From a virus, in the IMG/VR virus record IMGVR_UViG_3300050190_000082, positions 62,001-126,000 of that record: DNA of 64,000 bases. One strand, 5' to 3'. Below the pieces are notes generated by a model. It was not told the DNA's origin. It searched no databases and saw only the letters and a program-made list of their open reading frames with translations. Shown here in pieces: positions 44,614 through 52,785 of this stretch (positions are counted from its first letter, which is position 1; each line of letters starts with the position of its first letter). A program made the position numbers and the translations under genes.

Positions 44614-45207
44614 TTAAACGGTTGCTAATCCTCTTTTTATAACTACAGTGATTATTCCATGCCATTTGTTTATAATATTTTTAGAGGAATTATAAGTAAT
44701 CCCCTTTTTGTCTATTGCATTTCTACTATTAATAGAATAAAAAATAAACTCAGGATCTAAAATAGAATTTATGATAATTTTAATTCCTAGTTTTTTAATC
44801 TTTCCATTTTTATTACCCAATCCTCCTATCACTGCACCTGGGATACCAGCAATTACTCCTCCCATAAAAGCACCAGATTTTGAATATTTACCAACAGATA
44901 CTTCATCTTCAGTAACTTCTACAGAAATTACTTCATCAAAATCAACAAATCTATTTACATATTCTTTTTCTGTTATGGTAATCAAAACTAATTTCTTATT
45001 TTCTTCATCAATTGCTATAGCTTTATCAATTTTTCCTAATGTATTAATTCCAATTTCTTTTTGAACACATTTAAAATCTGGAAGGGAATCAATATGATTC
45101 AAAACATTTTCCCTATCTACCCTGTATTTCTCATTTTTTGAAGACACTGATAAAATAAAAGGAAGGAAGAAAATTATGATTATACCAATAAAAAATAAAA
45201 TACTCAT
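44614..45207 (-). CDS. Membrane-anchored protein with glycine-zipper segment
   Basis: 197 residues. One N-terminal transmembrane helix (ILFFIGIIIIFFLPFIL), a soluble beta-rich domain containing KIDKAIAIDEENKKLVLITI, then a glycine-zipper (GAFMGGVIAGIPGAVIGGLGN). The soluble part resembles short phage and host domains with an S-x-x-E-V-T-E-D pattern (ISVEVTEDEVSVG). Function unknown; possibly host-envelope directed, as it is monocistronic with its own terminator. Confidence 0.5.
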   Translation of the reverse strand: MSILFFIGIIIIFFLPFILSVSSKNEKYRVDRENVLNHIDSLPDFKCVQKEIGINTLGKIDKAIAIDEENKKLVLITITEKEYVNRFVDFDEVISVEVTEDEVSVGKYSKSGAFMGGVIAGIPGAVIGGLGNKNGKIKKLGIKIIINSILDPEFIFYSINSRNAIDKKGITYNSSKNIINKWHGIITVVIKRGLATV

Positions 45208-45341
45208 CTAGTATGTACCTCCTAATTAGTATTTTGTTATTTAGTTTATTATATGCTAACTAGGAAATATATACAACAAATAATTGAAATCATGTTAAGA
45301 TCTGTATTAGATCATAATAAAACGCGCCTTTCATTGTTTGA

Positions 45342-48044
45342 TTATGCTACAATTTTATTAACTTGTAATATCATAGCCATTAATTTTTTATACTTCTCTC
45401 TAAGTAATTCAAAATTATTTTTCAAATCACAAGGATAGATATCTAAAAACATAATATTATTATTGCTTTTATAATATTCATTTTTCCTATCCGTTTTGAA
45501 TCTGTAATCTATGATTCTTTGCAACGGGTTAGTCAATGAATACAAACCGTAATACTCCAAATAGATTGGCTTTTGAAGTCTAATTTTTGTGCCAGACTTA
45601 TCATTAATATATTCAATTACAAAATCTGGACAATATTTATTGTCTTCATGATCATATGGCAGAATAAAGGAATGTTTGCCACTATGTTTAGACCCAATTG
45701 CTTCAATGTATTGAATTCCTAGCTCTCTCTTTAGGTATTCATATAAAACCTTTTCTTCGATACTATCACATATTGTTCTATCATATGCAACACACAAACC
45801 GAAATCTTCTGGTATCCAATAATTTGCGTATTCAGGAAATGCTTCACAACACCATGTATAGAAGTTTTTAAAACGTTTTTTATTAATATGTTTGATAAAT
45901 TTAGGATAACAAGTTGCAATAAATGGTCTATTAATATAACTAGGGATGTCATCAATAGGATTTTTAATATATCCATCTAATCTGAATTCAACTAGTTCTC
46001 TCAACATTCTTAGGAGAATGGGCTTATCTGATTTATTGAATTGATGCCATTCCCAATCAAACAAGATATTATTTTCTTTAATTATTGGATATGATTCTAC
46101 CAATAAATCATACAAAGATAAATTATAACTGTTGTATGCAAATATTTTAGAAATTAATTCACTCCTAAAATATTCATATACCCATAATTTTAAATTATCA
46201 GTATTATTAATTGTATTCAATATACTTTCTTTGCATTCCTGTTCACAATAATGTTTTATTTTATCCAACCTATTTTGTTTATTTTGCCAAAAACTATGGG
46301 GTACGCTTTCAAAATCCCATACATCAATAGGTCTAAAATAAATAGGATGAAGTATATTATTATATTCATAATACCACATTACGATATCAAATATTGAAGA
46401 AAACTTTCTTGCCCATAAAGCATCCATTTTCTTACTGAATTTTTCTCCTAACCCACTTTTCAATAAATCATTTGCAGATAGTTTGTTATCATTCATCCAA
46501 CATGAAATAATTTCATTTATATTTATATCTGTATATAATTCTGGAAATACATCATTTTCTGTAATATTTAACTCAGGAAAACATTTTTGAAACGCTAGTA
46601 ATTTCCCTCCAAGTCTAAAAATAGACATATCTATTCTATATTTTTCAAATTCTTGGCTGCCAATTGAACAAATTTCTTCTATAGAATGTAAATTGAGCTT
46701 AATATTAAATATATATCTGATTATATCTATAATATTTTTATCTTGGTAACAAAATTCAGGCATTTGTTTTAGATTATTATTTAAAAATGCGTCATACCAT
46801 GAATAAATATTGTATCTGTCGGTAATAAGTATATTATTCTTCTTACAAGATTTAAGTAAATTTCTTTCATAAGATTCTTTTGTTTCACAATCTTTACATA
46901 TATATTTTAACCCAAATTTCGACCCTATACCTTTAGAAAAATTATCCTCTATAAATTCTTTAATTTCTCCACATTTAATACATTTGATTGCATTTGGTTT
47001 TATAAATATTATATTGTAATTTTGTCCATCAATAATATTCCTAAATTTATCAACATTTGTTTCTTGTGATAAATCATAAACTGGAGTAATATAATTATAC
47101 ATTTGTTTTAACGAATTTTCCTTAAAATATTTAAAGAATTGTGTCCTACATATATATCCGTCGTTATTATTTAATTCCTTATCAATAGGGAATTTTTTAT
47201 TAATTTCACAAAACCTTATAATCTCATTTATTAATGTTTTACCATTATTATCTAGAGTATTATATTCATTTGTTAACTTATATACTTTCCCTTCCAATAA
47301 TTTAGGAACACAATCACTTTTAATATCAAATGAATAATTATCTTGCAACATTTCTTCTTTTGAAAATATTTCACCATACATTTCTTCAAATAAAAAAATG
47401 TTACTTCCATTAAACTTTACATTGCATAAACCGAGAAAATAATATTCACTTAGTAAATTATTAAATCCAAATGACCCAGCACAATTTATATTATCTATAC
47501 CTTTATTTTCTAATAATTTTTCCTTAAACCATTTTAAAGCATTATTAGTATTTTCTTCTGTCCATCCATTCCCTATAGTAGAAGACCTTAGTTCCCAAGG
47601 TTGAATATTATATTCTGGAAATGATTTTATTAAATAATTATATAGACTAAATTTTTTAATGCCTAATAATCCACCTAAACCATTATCTTTAAAAGTCTTT
47701 GTAGAATAATTATTGCAAATATCTTCTTTATTCCATTTTAAAATATCATTTATCATGTACCTAATTAAAATTATTATGTATTCATCATGGTTATATACTC
47801 CATTTGTAAATACTTTAATTTCTTTATTTAATAGTGCTTTATACATAAAGATTACTTCATCTTCTGTTAGGGAATTAATGATCTCAAACTTATTAAGTTT
47901 CAATTTTTTAGAATATAAACTTATAGTTGAAATTGATTTACCATAATACTTTTCTAATTGATACATAGACATTTTGCGAAAATTAGATGTAAATTCTTCT
48001 TCAGAAATATACCAAGGAATTATTACTTTAACTTCTTTACTCAT
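45342..48044 (-). CDS. Very large multidomain nuclease-like protein, 900 aa
   Basis: The N-terminal 330 residues hold repeated small helical units (each with W/F-x-E-E/N pattern) that may bind DNA. A zinc knuckle follows near 350-395 (IKCIKCGEIKEF...YICKDCETK). The C-terminal 150 residues carry EEKVLYEYLKRELG, then YCPDFVIEYI and KPIYLEYYG, fitting a PD-(D/E)XK core (E, D, E-Y-x). No methylase or helicase partner is present. Most likely a free-standing homing-type or defence-type nuclease. CGGAGG before ATG 48044, and a hairpin leader lies upstream. Confidence 0.5.
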   Translation of the reverse strand: MSKEVKVIIPWYISEEEFTSNFRKMSMYQLEKYYGKSISTISLYSKKLKLNKFEIINSLTEDEVIFMYKALLNKEIKVFTNGVYNHDEYIIILIRYMINDILKWNKEDICNNYSTKTFKDNGLGGLLGIKKFSLYNYLIKSFPEYNIQPWELRSSTIGNGWTEENTNNALKWFKEKLLENKGIDNINCAGSFGFNNLLSEYYFLGLCNVKFNGSNIFLFEEMYGEIFSKEEMLQDNYSFDIKSDCVPKLLEGKVYKLTNEYNTLDNNGKTLINEIIRFCEINKKFPIDKELNNNDGYICRTQFFKYFKENSLKQMYNYITPVYDLSQETNVDKFRNIIDGQNYNIIFIKPNAIKCIKCGEIKEFIEDNFSKGIGSKFGLKYICKDCETKESYERNLLKSCKKNNILITDRYNIYSWYDAFLNNNLKQMPEFCYQDKNIIDIIRYIFNIKLNLHSIEEICSIGSQEFEKYRIDMSIFRLGGKLLAFQKCFPELNITENDVFPELYTDININEIISCWMNDNKLSANDLLKSGLGEKFSKKMDALWARKFSSIFDIVMWYYEYNNILHPIYFRPIDVWDFESVPHSFWQNKQNRLDKIKHYCEQECKESILNTINNTDNLKLWVYEYFRSELISKIFAYNSYNLSLYDLLVESYPIIKENNILFDWEWHQFNKSDKPILLRMLRELVEFRLDGYIKNPIDDIPSYINRPFIATCYPKFIKHINKKRFKNFYTWCCEAFPEYANYWIPEDFGLCVAYDRTICDSIEEKVLYEYLKRELGIQYIEAIGSKHSGKHSFILPYDHEDNKYCPDFVIEYINDKSGTKIRLQKPIYLEYYGLYSLTNPLQRIIDYRFKTDRKNEYYKSNNNIMFLDIYPCDLKNNFELLREKYKKLMAMILQVNKIVA

Positions 48045-48074
48045 ATTCTTTCTACCTCCGATAATTTTTACTCC

Positions 48075-48162
48075 CCTTAACCCTTACAATTTCTATATAA
48101 TACAGAGGGGGTGGCTGGAGTATGCCAATCAGGGTTATAACTCCTGATCTTCCCTCTGTAAA
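48075..48162 (-). ncRNA. Hairpin leader of the 900-residue protein gene
   Basis: Minus strand: outer stem ACAGAGGG/CCCTCTGT (48159-48152 with 48109-48102), inner hairpin ATCAGG/CCTGAT, and TAACCC that could pair with GGGTTA further down (48083-48078). The general plan (outer stem, inner hairpin, downstream pairing) is like the pseudoknot leaders at 14090 and 55560, but the sequence is different. Confidence 0.35.
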
Positions 48163-48193
48163 ACTAACAAATTAATCTAATTTCCTGACAAAT

Positions 48194-48245
48194 CCTGTCG
48201 AATTATCTCAATTACCACCTTAACATGATAGAATAATTCGACAGG
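48194..48245. promoter_or_regulatory. Inverted repeat ahead of the zinc-ribbon protein gene
   Basis: CCTGTCGAATTAT (48194-48206) and its exact complement ATAATTCGACAGG (48233-48245), 26-base spacer. The right arm runs into the AGGAGGTGA ribosome binding site, so an RNA hairpin could hide it; a two-site operator is the alternative. Confidence 0.6.
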
Positions 48246-48256
48246 AGGTGAAAAGA

Positions 48257-48466
48257 ATGAATATACCCAAAATAAAACAATGTTATAATTGTGGAAACAA
48301 TTCATTTGGTAGTTTAGTCTCGAATGGAAATACACCATATACAATTTTAGTTTCTGCTGAAAAACAAGACGATGGTAGTTTTAAGCCAGATAATACTAAA
48401 GTATTAGGTGTTATTCCTATAGTCTGCAACAAATGTGGTTTGGTTCAACTTTTTATTGAGAAATAG
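48257..48466 (+). CDS. Small zinc-ribbon protein, 69 aa
   Basis: Start at ATG 48257 with AGGAGGTGA 7 bases upstream; the GTG at 48248 lies inside that site. CYNCGNNSFG and CNKCGLVQLF give two CxxC knuckles separated by about 40 residues, one zinc ribbon. Isolated + strand gene among minus-strand genes, with a long inverted repeat over its leader. Possibly a regulator or an adaptor. Confidence 0.6.
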   Translation: MNIPKIKQCYNCGNNSFGSLVSNGNTPYTILVSAEKQDDGSFKPDNTKVLGVIPIVCNKCGLVQLFIEK

Positions 48467-48545
48467 TATCCCATTGATATTTACCCCAAATAATTGTAAC
48501 TTCTAACTGTTCTTCTTGAGTAGTTTCTTTTTTACTCTCTTCCAT
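48453..48545 (-). CDS. 30-residue peptide
   Basis: A short frame with AGGAAGTGA before ATG 48545. Acidic N-terminus MEESKKETTQEEQLE, then a hydrophobic, aromatic C-terminus VTIIWGKYQWDTISQ. It converges on and overlaps the 3-prime end of the zinc-ribbon gene by 14 bases. The leader/core-like contrast is suggestive of a processed peptide, but there is no maturation enzyme nearby. Confidence 0.3.
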   Translation of the reverse strand: MEESKKETTQEEQLEVTIIWGKYQWDTISQ

Positions 48546-48707
48546 TTTTTATCACTTCCTTTCTTCCTAGAATGGGCTTGCTATTACAAGTCCATTCTTT
48601 TTGCTCATTTTAATTTAAAGTTATTAAACTCCAACTCTTCATAGTAGACTTTATACATCCATTCAATATAGAAATCATTCATAGGAAACTGAATTAATTT
48701 ACCCAAA

Positions 48708-49130
48708 TCAAATCATCTTCTTCATCAAACCATCATACTTTTTGTAAATATCCTTAACCATTTTCCTATGTAACCCAATACATCCCTTTTTAACGTCTTT
48801 CCATTCAACTGAATAATTGTAGAGATATAACGAAAGAATATCTCTACCCAAATCTAAATTTCTCTTTTGAAGTTTAGCTAAATTATCCAAATGCTCTTTT
48901 TCACTAAGCTCTACAACTTCCCAATCTAAATTATCATATTTAGATATAGCATTTAATTCTCGCAATTTCATGACTTTTAGTTCAGCATTTTCCTTTACTA
49001 GATTGCCTGAGATTGCAAATTCATCTGATATATAAGTCCATTTCCAATCTGACTTTTCTTCCATAGAACAGATTTTGATTTTTCCTTCAAATCTCCCATT
49101 AGAATCCTTAACACAATAAATCTTTTCCAT
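48708..49130 (-). CDS. Hypothetical protein under XRE control, 140 aa
   Basis: Not recognised. The N-terminus MEKIYCVKDSNGRFEGKIK suggests a small beta domain; the C-terminal half is helical and basic. It has its own sigma-A promoter overlapped by a perfect palindrome, and the XRE gene lies directly upstream, so repression by that protein is likely. GAGGGGA before ATG 49130. Confidence 0.55.
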   Translation of the reverse strand: MEKIYCVKDSNGRFEGKIKICSMEEKSDWKWTYISDEFAISGNLVKENAELKVMKLRELNAISKYDNLDWEVVELSEKEHLDNLAKLQKRNLDLGRDILSLYLYNYSVEWKDVKKGCIGLHRKMVKDIYKKYDGLMKKMI

Positions 49131-49191
49131 TATGTATTCCCCTCTACTAGTTTATTATGAAGCTGAATGTTTTTCTCAACCTCATAATACT

Positions 49192-49226
49192 AGTATAAGG
49201 GTAAAAGTATTGAATGTCAATACTTT
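49192..49226 (-). promoter_or_regulatory. Promoter with overlapping palindromic operator
   Basis: Minus strand TTGACA (49220-49215), 17 bases, TATACT (49197-49192). The palindrome AAAGTATTGA-3-TCAATACTTT (49204-49226, 10-bp arms) covers the -35 box. A repressor bound here would block the 49130 gene. Confidence 0.75.
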
Positions 49227-49251
49227 AGTTAAACAATTATTTACTTTATTA

Positions 49252-49464
49252 TTATTCTAAATAAAATATTTCATTAAAATTCATTCCTAATACATATGCT
49301 ATTTTCAAACCAACATCAGCGCTTGTGTTGAATCTATTTTTAACTAAATTAGACATAGTTTGTTTGGATACTCCAACCTGCAAAGCAAGCCAGTTCTGTT
49401 TTAAACCTCTATCTGATAATATCTGTTCCAATCTATTTTTAACTATTGCATTTTCTATATCCAC
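49252..49464 (-). CDS. XRE (Cro/CI-type) helix-turn-helix regulator
   Basis: 70 residues from GTG 49464 (GGATGGAG 8 bases upstream; an earlier GTG at 49473 overlaps that site). The single domain is a classic XRE fold: LEQILSDRGLKQNWLALQVG, VSKQTMSNLVKNR (recognition helix) and LKIAYVLGMNFNEIF. Size is that of a Cro-like repressor without a dimerisation domain. A palindrome just downstream overlaps the next promoter, and CATATG repeats overlie its own TATAAT box at about 49493-49498. Confidence 0.85.
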   Translation of the reverse strand: MDIENAIVKNRLEQILSDRGLKQNWLALQVGVSKQTMSNLVKNRFNTSADVGLKIAYVLGMNFNEIFYLE

Positions 49465-49695
49465 ATCAATCACTCCATCCTTTAAATATATTATACCATA
49501 TGCTATAAGTACATATGTATTAATAAGAAAGGAGAATATTTAACCTTATGATGTAATTATATTACTATTTTTAGTGGATGTAAATATAAATTATATATTA
49601 GTTATATTATTCTTAGAATTCAAAACCAAACATTAATCAAACAATGGCATATACATTGGAGTGCAACCTTCGCTATAATCATCCTGCAAAGATTT

Positions 49696-50217
49696 CTATT
49701 CTCCTAATGGCATAAAACCATTTCTCAAATAGAAATTATAAGCATCTGGCACTGAATGTAACACTATCATTTTAACACCTAATGTCTCCATAGAAATAGT
49801 ATAAATACCTGCTATAATCGAACCTAAAATTATACAGCTAATTAAAAAATTATCCTCAGATACATCATCGTAATATAATAAATCTTGATAAGTTGTATTT
49901 ACAGCAAACATCTTTATCTCAACAGATGACATACCACGAACAGTGACATTATCATCTGTATCAGTTTGTGATGTTTGCTTTTCTTCAAAATACAAAAGAG
50001 AAGTAGAAGCTAATGTATAATATGCTATTAAACAATTATTCCTTTTATTAACAACTAAATAAGTAACACCGTTTCCACATTCACTGTCCTCAAGAGCATC
50101 TTCTTTTACATAACGATCAATTTCATCATCTCCACAATGAAAGTCATTTAATAAATATACAGATTCGGAATTTAGAAGGATTGCTTTGCATTCAAACTCA
50201 TATATTACAGGAAGCAT
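49696..50217 (-). CDS. GNAT-family protein, toxin-like, cut short by an in-frame TAG
   Basis: 173 residues. LNDFHCGDDEIDRYVKEDAL, LIAYYTLASTSLLYF, IKMFAVNTTYQDLLY and AYNFYLRNGFMPL follow the layout of TacT-like GNAT toxins (which acetylate aminoacyl-tRNA). The usual QxxGxG acetyl-CoA loop after YQ is missing (YQDLLYYDDVSEDN). After the TAG at 49696-49698 the same frame continues for 20 codons to a TAA at 49633, reading ...CTPMYMPLFD, like the conserved C-terminal strand. So the gene is probably truncated or inactive. The antitoxin-like gene is 4 bases upstream. Confidence 0.6.
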   Translation of the reverse strand: MLPVIYEFECKAILLNSESVYLLNDFHCGDDEIDRYVKEDALEDSECGNGVTYLVVNKRNNCLIAYYTLASTSLLYFEEKQTSQTDTDDNVTVRGMSSVEIKMFAVNTTYQDLLYYDDVSEDNFLISCIILGSIIAGIYTISMETLGVKMIVLHSVPDAYNFYLRNGFMPLGE

Positions 50218-50221
50218 AGTT

Positions 50222-50374
50222 TTAATTACCTTTAGTTATCATTTTTGAAAATCTTAAACATTGCTTGAGAAATGATGGAGAAATAACATTTTTCTTACTA
50301 TCCTCTAAAAATTTCTTTGATTTATTCTTATCAATTATGATCATTGAATTACTAGGTCTTGCTAATAATGTCAT
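50222..50374 (-). CDS. Antitoxin-like partner of the GNAT protein, 50 aa
   Basis: Start at ATG 50374 (AAGGGGGA upstream), because the promoter -10 box sits right before the other ATG at 50419. LLARPSNSMIIIDKNKSKKF and a basic C-terminus FLKQCLRFSKMITKGN resemble short antitoxins that wrap the toxin. No ribbon-helix-helix is clear. Promoter and inverted repeat upstream suggest autoregulation. Confidence 0.45.
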   Translation of the reverse strand: MTLLARPSNSMIIIDKNKSKKFLEDSKKNVISPSFLKQCLRFSKMITKGN

Positions 50375-50422
50375 ATCATTTCCCCCTTTGTTTTTAATTT
50401 TACGTTTATTCTTGTCCATGTT

Positions 50423-50477
50423 ATTATACCACCTTCCAATTGTTCTTACAATATAGTATGCCCATATTAGAACAATT
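50423..50477 (-). promoter_or_regulatory. Promoter and inverted repeat of the toxin-antitoxin pair
   Basis: Minus strand TTGTAA (50451-50446), 17 bases, TATAAT (50428-50423). AATTGTTCT (50438-50446) and AGAACAATT (50469-50477) form an exact 9-bp inverted repeat; the flanks (ACCAC and GTGGT) extend it imperfectly. The left arm lies in the promoter spacer. Confidence 0.7.
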
Positions 50478-50500
50478 TAGAAGTGGTAGGGAATAAAATT

Positions 50501-50737
50501 TCATTCCTTGGAGTTACTATCTTTCTTTCTTCTGGAAGACATAATTCTAAATATCTCTTTTTCTTCTTCAGTTTCTACATAGATATCACCATAATATTTA
50601 TAGACTGCTTCACGCTTTTCTTTATCAAAAATCATATCACTAAATGTAATACCACTTATTCCTCTAGTCTTCTTTGTTTGTTCATTAAATTCTATCATAT
50701 CTTCTTTGGAAAAATTAGATAATTTATTCTTCCTCAT
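50501..50737 (-). CDS. Hypothetical charged protein, 78 aa
   Basis: Not recognised. Highly charged, helical, with an acidic centre (VETEEEKEIFRIMSSRRKK) and no cysteines. Its ATG overlaps the end of the upstream gene (14 bases), so translation is coupled. Together they form a two-gene operon from a strong promoter. Confidence 0.55.
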   Translation of the reverse strand: MRKNKLSNFSKEDMIEFNEQTKKTRGISGITFSDMIFDKEKREAVYKYYGDIYVETEEEKEIFRIMSSRRKKDSNSKE

Positions 50738-51191
50738 CCTTTAATTGCTCCTTTAAATCCCACCATGATTTCTTTGGTATTTTACCTTCACGCATGAGCT
50801 TCATCTCAATTAAGGACTGCTCCAAACTTTCTAGTGGCGTACAGTATCTTTCACAGTTTTCATCTTTATCTTTATTCATCTCATTGAGCAAACTTAAACT
50901 AGCTTTTCCTGAATATTTACCCATAATCTGTTTCAATTCTGCTTTCTTTTTAGACGTTAATCCAGCACTATCTTTAATGGTATAACCTACATTTAAATCA
51001 TTAACTTCAACAATATAATCTGCCCAATACTCAGAATCCCAATGATAAATATAAACTGGGTCATCATTAATCTGTTTTTTTAATTTACTTAGCATCAAAT
51101 TAATATATTCAGGAGATGCACTATATTTAGTCTCTAAATGTTCTTTGACTTCATTTAAGAAAATCTTATCATATTCATTATTATCATCCAT
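50724..51191 (-). CDS. Hypothetical protein, 155 aa, first gene of a repressor-region operon
   Basis: Start at ATG 51191 (AGGTGGTG upstream, about 20 bases after the promoter). Not recognised. A helical N-terminus NEYDKIFLNEVKEHLETKY, a Trp/Tyr-rich patch VYIYHWDSEYWADYIVEV, and a C-terminal SWWDLKEQLKDEEE. It is divergent from the antirepressor gene at 51620, as repressor operons often are. It has no clear helix-turn-helix. Confidence 0.55.
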   Translation of the reverse strand: MDDNNEYDKIFLNEVKEHLETKYSASPEYINLMLSKLKKQINDDPVYIYHWDSEYWADYIVEVNDLNVGYTIKDSAGLTSKKKAELKQIMGKYSGKASLSLLNEMNKDKDENCERYCTPLESLEQSLIEMKLMREGKIPKKSWWDLKEQLKDEEE

Positions 51192-51195
51192 ATTG

Positions 51196-51248
51196 TATTG
51201 ACACCACCTTCTACTATATTGTAACATTTTATGGAGTGTATGTCAATA
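51196..51248 (-). promoter_or_regulatory. Strong promoter with flanking TATTGACA repeats
   Basis: Minus strand TTGACA (51246-51241), exactly 17 bases, TACAAT (51223-51218). TATTGACA (51196-51203) and its complement TGTCAATA (51241-51248) bracket the promoter; the same octamer occurs in the operator at 49204-49226. Bases 51250-51480 hold no gene. Confidence 0.7.
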
Positions 51249-51493
51249 TAATATTATATATAGTTAATGGGCTTGCATTAGATCAAACATCTTCACAATC
51301 TAAATTCCTACAAAACGATCAGTACACCCCTTTATATTTAAAAGATATACAAATCTAGGTCCCGCACCTCAAACCCTTATCAGCACTAGGTTTCATTCAA
51401 TTTTAAGCCCTAAAAAGAGGCATATAGGTCACACCTAAATACATCTCTATGCACAAATACTAACCAGCGTATATATAATATATTATATATAAC

Positions 51494-51522
51494 TTGTAAA
51501 ATTGAACATTTTCCTATATAAT
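51494..51522 (+). promoter_or_regulatory. Promoter of the antirepressor-like gene
   Basis: TTGTAA (51494-51499), 17 bases, TATAAT (51517-51522), about 100 bases before the start codon and divergent from the promoter at 51196-51248. Confidence 0.65.
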
Positions 51523-51619
51523 GGTAATATCCAATAGAAAGGAGTGATTAATATTATTAGAGATGGACCATAAATTAGCGTATCCACAAAATTATAAAAA
51601 CAAGAAGGAGAGATGTTTA

Positions 51620-52540
51620 ATGACAGAAAAGTATGAACAATTAAAATGGGATATTGTATGTACTGGAAATGAGGTAATGATTTCAGACACAACAATTAAA
51701 ATTCAAGAGATATATGGAGGATTTGGTCAAGGACAGAAAATACTAACAGTACAACAAATTGCTTTATTACACGTAGAAGATCCAAGTAACAAAGAAGAGG
51801 TTAGAGTTAAGGTAAAAAGAATTAACGAGCTTATTAGTAATAATATAATTCTAGGCAGTGGTGACAAATACTTCGAATTTGGAATTGATATTATTGACTT
51901 AAAATCCGTGGACGTTTCAAACGACCACAAAAAAGTGATTAATAGTTTGATTAAAAGCAAGGTATATACCCAAAATTCTGTAAATCGTGCTACGAATTTA
52001 TTTATATTGTCAGAACAAGGGTATTCTCTATTAATCAATCTAATGACAGATACTAAATCTAAAATTGTTTATAAAATGGTAATTAGGGATTACTTTAAAA
52101 TTAAAGATCAAATGCTTAGTAGTGAAGACGCTGCTCAGTATATGATGAGACTTTTGGGAAAACAAGAGAGAAAGAAAACGACTGATATGATTCAGTATTT
52201 TGTAGAGCGTGGTGATATTCCACATGATCCTAAAAATATTAAAAGGAACGCTTACGCAAGGGAAACGAACTTTGTTTATAAATTGCTATTTGGTATGACT
52301 GCTAAAGAAATTGAGTCATACTTTGGCTTAACGCTTAAACCCAATGACACTATTAGGAATCATATATCACTAGATGATATAGATATTATACGGGATATTG
52401 AAGGAAGAATTGGATATATGCAACAAGACAATAAAAGCTACCAAGAAATACACAGTAGATTAAAGGAGTTGCACCCGTTGCCTAGAAGACCAATACTTGC
52501 AGATAAAAATATAGCATTTATTAGAAGGTTAATTGGATAG
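51620..52540 (+). CDS. Antirepressor-like protein (ORF6N-type N-domain)
   Basis: 306 residues from ATG 51620 (AAGGAGAG 8 bases upstream). The N-terminal 110 residues (KILTVQQIALLHVEDPSNKE, KRINELISNNI, YFEFGIDIIDLKS) resemble the ORF6N/Bro-type DNA-binding domain. The C-terminal part (AYARETNFVYKLLFGMTAKE) is shared with the protein at 56272 (FTYSNYTDMVYKILFNMTAK), pointing to a common antirepressor C-domain. Phage antirepressors trigger lytic growth by inactivating the repressor. Own promoter and terminator. Confidence 0.6.
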   Translation: MTEKYEQLKWDIVCTGNEVMISDTTIKIQEIYGGFGQGQKILTVQQIALLHVEDPSNKEEVRVKVKRINELISNNIILGSGDKYFEFGIDIIDLKSVDVSNDHKKVINSLIKSKVYTQNSVNRATNLFILSEQGYSLLINLMTDTKSKIVYKMVIRDYFKIKDQMLSSEDAAQYMMRLLGKQERKKTTDMIQYFVERGDIPHDPKNIKRNAYARETNFVYKLLFGMTAKEIESYFGLTLKPNDTIRNHISLDDIDIIRDIEGRIGYMQQDNKSYQEIHSRLKELHPLPRRPILADKNIAFIRRLIG

Positions 52541-52569
52541 TAACCAAACGAGATGATATCATTCATTTA

Positions 52570-52602
52570 TAGAGACTTCAGTTGGATGAAGTCTCTTTCC
52601 TT
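52570..52602 (+). terminator. Terminator of the antirepressor-like gene
   Basis: AGAGACTTCA (52571-52580), loop GTTGGA, TGAAGTCTCT (52587-52596), then TTCCTTT. The 185 bases that follow (to 52785) hold no gene. Confidence 0.9.
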
Positions 52603-52785
52603 TATCACTTTTCATCACAAATTCAACCTTCTAAGCCACGCAAAATTCAATACTACACAATCTTACCCTTAATGAATTTGAATTGATTTGAGGGTTGATT
52701 TAGTGAATATGTAATTCTGAAAGTCGCATGGGAGTAGGGTTTGAGAGGAGGGGGTTTTTAGGAAAGTGGTGAGATGATGGTATGA

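Noticed and set aside
45253-45438. 61-residue plus-strand frame
   Set aside because: No ribosome binding site; largely antisense to the end of the 45342-48044 gene.
49633-49698. General TAG recoding by the phage
   Set aside because: Several well-supported genes here end in TAG with no sensible extension (for example 312, 3089, 5483), and no suppressor tRNA was seen.
52603-52785. Phage attachment site beside the recombinase
   Set aside because: No tRNA end or convincing direct/inverted core repeats could be seen; without the host junction it cannot be supported.
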